A stretch of DNA of 27,581 bases from Bacteroidota bacterium. GTDB taxonomy: Bacteria > Bacteroidota > Bacteroidia > Flavobacteriales > Weeksellaceae. Of this stretch, positions 23,550 through 27,581 are shown piece after piece (within the stretch, counting starts at the first letter, position 1; every line of letters begins with the position of its first letter). The notes under the pieces were generated by a model, which worked only from the letters and a program-made list of their open reading frames with translations, made no database searches and had not been told where the DNA came from. The position numbers were made by a program, and so were the translations under genes. Where the stretch lies: NCBI GenBank assembly GCA_018266965.1, contig JAFDZJ010000379.1:1-27581 (forward strand). The letters are read 5' to 3'.

Positions 23550-24302
23550 ATGTACAAAATAGACTCTTTGAAAGCAATTTTCATTTGTGTATTGTTTTCT
23601 ATAATTTTCTCCTCTTGCGTATCTTCCAAAAAGATAACTTATTTCCAAGGAGATCAAAAGGTAGAAACAGTTTACGAAAATAATATTCCTAAAATACAGC
23701 CAGATGATATTCTGTCCATCAATGTATCGGCGATAGATTCCAAGGCAGCGGCACCATTCAATCAATTAGGACAGATGGGAGCCACTACCACTACTGTTGC
23801 CAAAACCTATACTGTTCAACAAGATGGGAGTATTGATTTTCCTATATTAGGAAAATTGCATTTGGCAGGACTTACCAGGCAACAAGCAACAGACCTTATC
23901 AAGGACAAACTGAACCAATATATTATTAATCCAGGAGTGGACATTAACTTTACCAATTTCAGAGTTTCCGTTTTGGGCGAAGTTACAAGACCCAATTCCT
24001 ATATTTTTCCTACCGAAAGAGTAACAGTGTTGGAAGCAATAGCCATGGCAGGAGATCTCAGTATACAAGGAAAAAGGGAGAATGTATTGGTTATCCGTGA
24101 AAAAAATGGACAAAAAACAACATACACTTTGGATCTTACCAAGCGAGAAGTGTTGGACTCTCCTGCATATTACTTACAACAAAATGATGTGGTATATGTA
24201 GAACCCAATTCTGCCAAAGTGCAAAATGCCGTTTTCAACTATTCTATTTGGATAGGTGCTGCCAGTTTGGTATTAACCCTTTTTGCTTTACTCAAAAAAT
24301 AA
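23550..24302 (+). CDS. wza: Polysaccharide export outer-membrane lipoprotein (Wza-like)
   Basis: A protein of 250 aa. The N-terminus has a hydrophobic signal ending in a lipobox (IFSSC, C23), so it is a lipoprotein. The Poly_export domain is seen in KIQPDDILSINVSAIDS and YTVQQDGSIDFPILGKLHLAGLTRQQATDLIKDKL, followed by an SLBB-like segment (FRVSVLGEVTRPNSYIFPTERVTVLEAIAMAGD and NDVVYVEPN). A C-terminal hydrophobic helix (YSIWIGAASLVLTLFALLKK) is usual for Bacteroidota members. The family forms the outer-membrane channel for capsule or exopolysaccharide export with Wzc. It is followed after 9 nt by the Wzc-like gene, which fixes the pairing. It starts a new operon pointing out of the window. 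Confidence 0.94.
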   Translation: MYKIDSLKAIFICVLFSIIFSSCVSSKKITYFQGDQKVETVYENNIPKIQPDDILSINVSAIDSKAAAPFNQLGQMGATTTTVAKTYTVQQDGSIDFPILGKLHLAGLTRQQATDLIKDKLNQYIINPGVDINFTNFRVSVLGEVTRPNSYIFPTERVTVLEAIAMAGDLSIQGKRENVLVIREKNGQKTTYTLDLTKREVLDSPAYYLQQNDVVYVEPNSAKVQNAVFNYSIWIGAASLVLTLFALLKK

Positions 24303-24311
24303 TATTTTTTC

Positions 24312-26693
24312 ATGGATCAAAGACCTAATTTTCAAGTTTCCAATTCTACGGCAGATTATTTCCAACCTGAAGAAGAAACCATAGACATACGAGAAATCCT
24401 AGAAAAATATCTACATCATTGGAAATGGATGCTTTTGGGAGTGATAATAGCATTAGCATTAGCTTTTACCTATCTTCGGTATGCTACCAAACAATACCAA
24501 ATTTCGGCACAAATATTATTAAAGGACAAAGATTCTGCCTCTCCAGAATTGGAAGCGATAAAAGATGCAGTAAGTTTTGGTTCCAAAGACAATGCTATGG
24601 TCAATGACCAGTCCAAGATATTGAAATCCAGAAGGTTAATGACTAGGGTGGTGGAGAAAAACAAACTCAATATTACCTACCAAACCAAGGGTAGAGTGAA
24701 TACTTCGGAAGTTTTTGAAAAAGAAAGCCCTGTGGTTTTTGGATTTACCGACAATTCAGTGTATTACAGACCCAATTTGAAAGCTGACCTTAATTTAAAA
24801 ATTAAAGATAAAGGTTTTGAGGTATTGGATAACTCATTTATTCCCAACGGAAAATATAGCTTTGGCGAGAGTATAAAAAGCAAATACGGAACATTTGTTT
24901 TAACAAAGAATCCGATAAAATTTGATGACAGTCAAGAAATTTCTATTGCCATTCGTTCTTACATTACCACAGCAGATAAGTTGAGAAATAGCCTGATAAT
25001 AGATGCTGAAAAGGATAATAAATCCAAAGTAGTTACCCTTTCTTTGGTTAGTAACAATGTGAAAAAAGCAGAAACTATTATCAATTCCCTTATCGATGTC
25101 TATAATACCGATATACAGGAGGATAACAATGTAATTTCAAAAAATACAGCAGATTTTATTAATAATAGGTTGAGGATTATTTCTAATGATATGTCTGGCG
25201 TGGACAAGTCCATGGAAAGTTTCAAAACGGCAAACCAAATCAATGATTTGCAAACCGAGGGAGGTATGTATATGACCAACTCTATGCAGGTGGATAAGGA
25301 AGTTGTTTCGCTATCGGCACAATTGCAGATTGCCAACCAAATGATTGTAAATCTAAGTAGAAATACCGATGCCTTACTTCCTGCTAATGTAGGATTGGAA
25401 GATGTGAATCTCAATTCCGGTATCGACAGCTACAACCAATTAATATTGGAAAAACAAGGATTAAGCAAATCCATGCGTGAAGGAAATCCAGTTATGGAAA
25501 GCATGAATGAGAATATCAGAGATATGAAAACCTCTGTAAGAAATAATCTTAGGTTGTACCAAAATACTTTGCAAACCAGGTTGAGAAATGTCGAAAGTAA
25601 GAAAAACGAACTTACCGGCAAATTGCAAAAAATGCCTCAACAAGAAATGGGTTTCAAAAAAATTGCTAGACAACAACAGATTGTAGAGGCTATTTATCTA
25701 TTTTTATTACAAAAAAGAGAAGAAGCCGAAATAAAATCTGCTGCCAAAATAGATGCCATAAAAATTGTAGATTGGGCGTATAGCAACGGAATACCAATTA
25801 GTCCCAAAAAAAATGTAATCTATCTGGGAGCTTTTATCCTAGGATTGGCGGTACCAATTGGTATATTGTATCTACTCTTTATGATGGACAATAAACTGAA
25901 AAATCGTAACGACCTGAAAAAATACTACAAAGGACCAATCTTGGGAGATATTCCTTTGGCAGAAGAACCACAATATACTATTAAAAACAACGATCATTCT
26001 TCTGTGGCAGAAGCATTTAGGATACTTCGATCCAACTTGCATTTCATGTTATCCGATAAAAATATCGCTCAAAAGATATTGGTAACCTCAACCATTCCTG
26101 GTGAGGGAAAAACCTTTGCCTCAATTAATTTGGCACAAGTGTTAGCAATGTCCAACAAAAGAGTTTTAGTTGTTGGAGCCGACCTTAGAAGTCCTAAACT
26201 ATTACCGTATTTAGGGATAAATGGCAAACCATCGGGACTGTCCAATTGGCTTTCAGACAGCAATATGGATATTGATAGTTGTATAATAAAAGCCAATCCT
26301 ACCCATCAGTTTGATTTGCTACATTCCGGAGATATACCTCCCAATCCATCGGAATTGTTGATGAGCAGTCGTTATCAAGATTTAATCGCCAATTTGGAAA
26401 AGAAATATGATTATATCATTACCGATGCACCACCGGTTTCTTTGGTAGGAGATGCTATTACCCTTTCTGCTCATACCGATATTACCCTATATTTGGTAAG
26501 AGTAAACCACATGGACAAAAGAATGCTCTCCGTATTGGAAGAGATGCAACAACAAAACAAACTGAACAATGTAGCAGCCCTCCTCAACGGTATCGATCCC
26601 AACGGTGGATATGGATATGGATATGGATATGGATATGGATATGGACACTTGCACGAGAAAAATAAGAAGAAGAAAGGGTTTCTAAGAAGATGA
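24312..26693 (+). CDS. wzc: Wzc-like polysaccharide co-polymerase and tyrosine autokinase (BY-kinase)
   Basis: A protein of 793 aa spanning the inner membrane. Near the N-terminus it has the Wzz domain (IDIREILEKYLHHWKWMLLGVIIALALAFTYL, first membrane helix about 36-52), a long periplasmic coiled-coil region with a QQEMGFKKIARQQQ element, a second helix (NVIYLGAFILGLAVPIGILYLLF) and a cytoplasmic kinase domain: Walker A TIPGEGKT (594-601), Walker A' VLVVGADLRSP and Walker B YIITDAPPVSLVGDA. The kinase phosphorylates its own C-terminal tyrosines, and cycling of this state controls chain length and export through Wza. The first Asp of Walker A' is replaced by G622; I recall this as common in Bacteroidota relatives. 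The tail has six tyrosines as a GY repeat (766-777), then a basic end. Confidence 0.95.
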   Translation: MDQRPNFQVSNSTADYFQPEEETIDIREILEKYLHHWKWMLLGVIIALALAFTYLRYATKQYQISAQILLKDKDSASPELEAIKDAVSFGSKDNAMVNDQSKILKSRRLMTRVVEKNKLNITYQTKGRVNTSEVFEKESPVVFGFTDNSVYYRPNLKADLNLKIKDKGFEVLDNSFIPNGKYSFGESIKSKYGTFVLTKNPIKFDDSQEISIAIRSYITTADKLRNSLIIDAEKDNKSKVVTLSLVSNNVKKAETIINSLIDVYNTDIQEDNNVISKNTADFINNRLRIISNDMSGVDKSMESFKTANQINDLQTEGGMYMTNSMQVDKEVVSLSAQLQIANQMIVNLSRNTDALLPANVGLEDVNLNSGIDSYNQLILEKQGLSKSMREGNPVMESMNENIRDMKTSVRNNLRLYQNTLQTRLRNVESKKNELTGKLQKMPQQEMGFKKIARQQQIVEAIYLFLLQKREEAEIKSAAKIDAIKIVDWAYSNGIPISPKKNVIYLGAFILGLAVPIGILYLLFMMDNKLKNRNDLKKYYKGPILGDIPLAEEPQYTIKNNDHSSVAEAFRILRSNLHFMLSDKNIAQKILVTSTIPGEGKTFASINLAQVLAMSNKRVLVVGADLRSPKLLPYLGINGKPSGLSNWLSDSNMDIDSCIIKANPTHQFDLLHSGDIPPNPSELLMSSRYQDLIANLEKKYDYIITDAPPVSLVGDAITLSAHTDITLYLVRVNHMDKRMLSVLEEMQQQNKLNNVAALLNGIDPNGGYGYGYGYGYGYGHLHEKNKKKKGFLRR
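26607..26645 (+). repeat. GGATAT hexamer tandem repeat coding the tyrosine tail of the Wzc-like kinase
   Basis: Six perfect GGATAT units (26607-26642) plus GGA, all in frame and coding six Gly-Tyr pairs at residues 766-777. Because the unit is 6 nt, gain or loss of units changes the number of tyrosines without a frameshift. Confidence 0.95.
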
Positions 26694-26736
26694 TTATAAA
26701 AAAACAAAAATTAAAAAACTAATTTTAAATAATACT

Positions 26737-27581
26737 ATGAAACAATACAAATTAGCAGTAATAGGACAAGGTTATGTTGGGTTGCCACTTTCGTTAGAAT
26801 TTGCATCACATTTTCCTGTTTTAGGATTTGATATTAACCAACAAAGGATTTCTGAATTGCAAAATGGAAAAGATAGTACATTAGAAGCAGATATTAACAA
26901 ACTAAACGCAACAATAGAAAGTTACAAACTATCCAATGGAGAAAAAGGATATTTTGCAACAAGTTCTTTAGACGAGATAAAAAAAGCAAATGTATATATC
27001 GTTACTGTACCTACACCAATCGATCAATACAATTCACCGGATTTAAAACCGCTATTGTCTGCATCTAAGATGTTAGGAGGTGTTATAAAAAAAGGAGATA
27101 TTATTATCTATGAATCAACAGTTTTTCCCGGTTGTACAGAAGAAGAATGTGTACCAATATTAGAAGAATATTCATCACTTGTTTATAATAAAGATTTTTT
27201 TGTAGGATATTCACCAGAAAGAATTAATCCGGGTGATAAAGTAAATACACTAACAAGTCTAAAAAAAGTAACATCTGGTTCTACTCCAGAAATAGCCGAA
27301 GAAGTAGATCAATTGTATAAAAAAATTATTACAGCTGGTACACATAAAGCTCCAAGTCTTAAAGTAGCTGAAGCATCTAAAGCTATTGAAAACGCACAAA
27401 GAGATGTTAATATATCTTTTGTAAACGAATTAGCTCTCATCTTCGATAGAATTGGGATAGACACACACGATGTTTTGGAAGCCGCTGGTACAAAATATAA
27501 TTTCCTGAAATACAAACCTGGTTTGGTTGGAGGACACTGTATATCGGTAGATCCTTATTATTTAGCACACAAAGCCGAACA
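26737..27581 (+). CDS. UDP-N-acetyl-hexosamine 6-dehydrogenase (TviB/WbpO/CapL-like), 3' end cut by the window
   Basis: Open from ATG 26737 to the window end, 281 full codons seen of about 420 expected. The N-terminal NAD-binding motif is LAVIGQGYVGLPLSLEFA (GxGYVGLP); then VTVPTPID, ESTVFPGCTEEECVPILE, FFVGYSPERINPGDK, VAEASKAIENAQRDVNISFVNELALIFDRIG and GLVGGHCISVDPYYLAHKAE with the catalytic cysteine C268. This is the nucleotide-sugar dehydrogenase family that oxidises C6 of UDP-GlcNAc or UDP-GalNAc to the uronic acid in two NAD-dependent steps; the SPERINPGDK and GHCISVDPYYL forms favour the TviB/WbpO/CapL branch over UDP-glucose dehydrogenase. It lies 43 nt after the Wzc-like gene and is probably in the same operon, indicating an acidic amino sugar in that polysaccharide. 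Confidence 0.93.
   Translation, partial: MKQYKLAVIGQGYVGLPLSLEFASHFPVLGFDINQQRISELQNGKDSTLEADINKLNATIESYKLSNGEKGYFATSSLDEIKKANVYIVTVPTPIDQYNSPDLKPLLSASKMLGGVIKKGDIIIYESTVFPGCTEEECVPILEEYSSLVYNKDFFVGYSPERINPGDKVNTLTSLKKVTSGSTPEIAEEVDQLYKKIITAGTHKAPSLKVAEASKAIENAQRDVNISFVNELALIFDRIGIDTHDVLEAAGTKYNFLKYKPGLVGGHCISVDPYYLAHKAE

Noticed and set aside
26471..26707. Antisense frame with a PYPYPY tract
   Set aside because: It is simply the complement of the GGATAT repeat of the Wzc-like gene.

Overview
The window is AT-rich DNA from a member of the Bacteroidota, most likely a flavobacterium (order Flavobacteriales; a Chryseobacterium-like Weeksellaceae is plausible but not proven). The evidence is a secreted protein with a type B type IX secretion (T9SS) sorting domain, promoter-like TAnnTTTG boxes in front of several genes, little use of Shine-Dalgarno sites, a Wza/Wzc pair of the Bacteroidota type and TlpA/DUF4369-like thioredoxin domains. 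No rRNA, tRNA or CRISPR array was seen.

Region 1 (1-5848, + strand) is part of a surface-polysaccharide locus: the 3' end of an asparagine-synthase-like amidotransferase gene, a REP-associated tyrosine transposase (RAYT) gene with three identical 33-nt nested palindromes, two paralogous GT2 glycosyltransferases, an acyltransferase-3 membrane protein and a multi-pass membrane protein of unknown role. One palindrome supplies the stop codon of the amidotransferase gene and another lies in the leader of the first GT2 gene.

Region 2 (5878-9753, - strand) is a compact four-gene operon: a SAM methyltransferase, a GtrB/ArnC-like polyprenyl-phosphate glycosyltransferase, a multi-pass GT-C-like membrane protein and a YdjC-family deacetylase. 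The last three have the composition of the FlmF2-FlmK-NaxD route for adding a deacetylated amino sugar to a surface glycolipid. Region 3 (9849-15278, + strand) diverges from it and holds two left-handed beta-helix acyltransferases, one GT2 and three GT4 glycosyltransferases. The last GT4 carries a low-complexity insertion built from hexamer and heptamer DNA repeats.

Region 4 (15415-22231, + strand) is not obviously about polysaccharides: a T9SS cargo protein followed by a strong terminator, a class I CoA-transferase, and a two-gene ABC transporter whose permease is fused to a DUF4369/TlpA-like thioredoxin domain with an intact WCGPC motif. Region 5 (22283-23549) holds a VapBC-like toxin-antitoxin pair on the - strand, flanked by two direct copies of a composite hairpin-plus-heptamer repeat. 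Region 6 (23550-end, + strand) starts a second export/capsule locus: a Wza-like outer-membrane lipoprotein, a Wzc-like tyrosine kinase with a repeat-encoded GY tail, and a UDP-sugar dehydrogenase cut by the window end.

Together the window covers the sugar-assembly part of one glycan locus, a stretch of unrelated genes and simple repeats, and the export/initiation end of another. No Wzx flippase or initiating phosphoglycosyltransferase is visible; the polymerase, if present, would have to be the unassigned membrane protein at 3756-4913.
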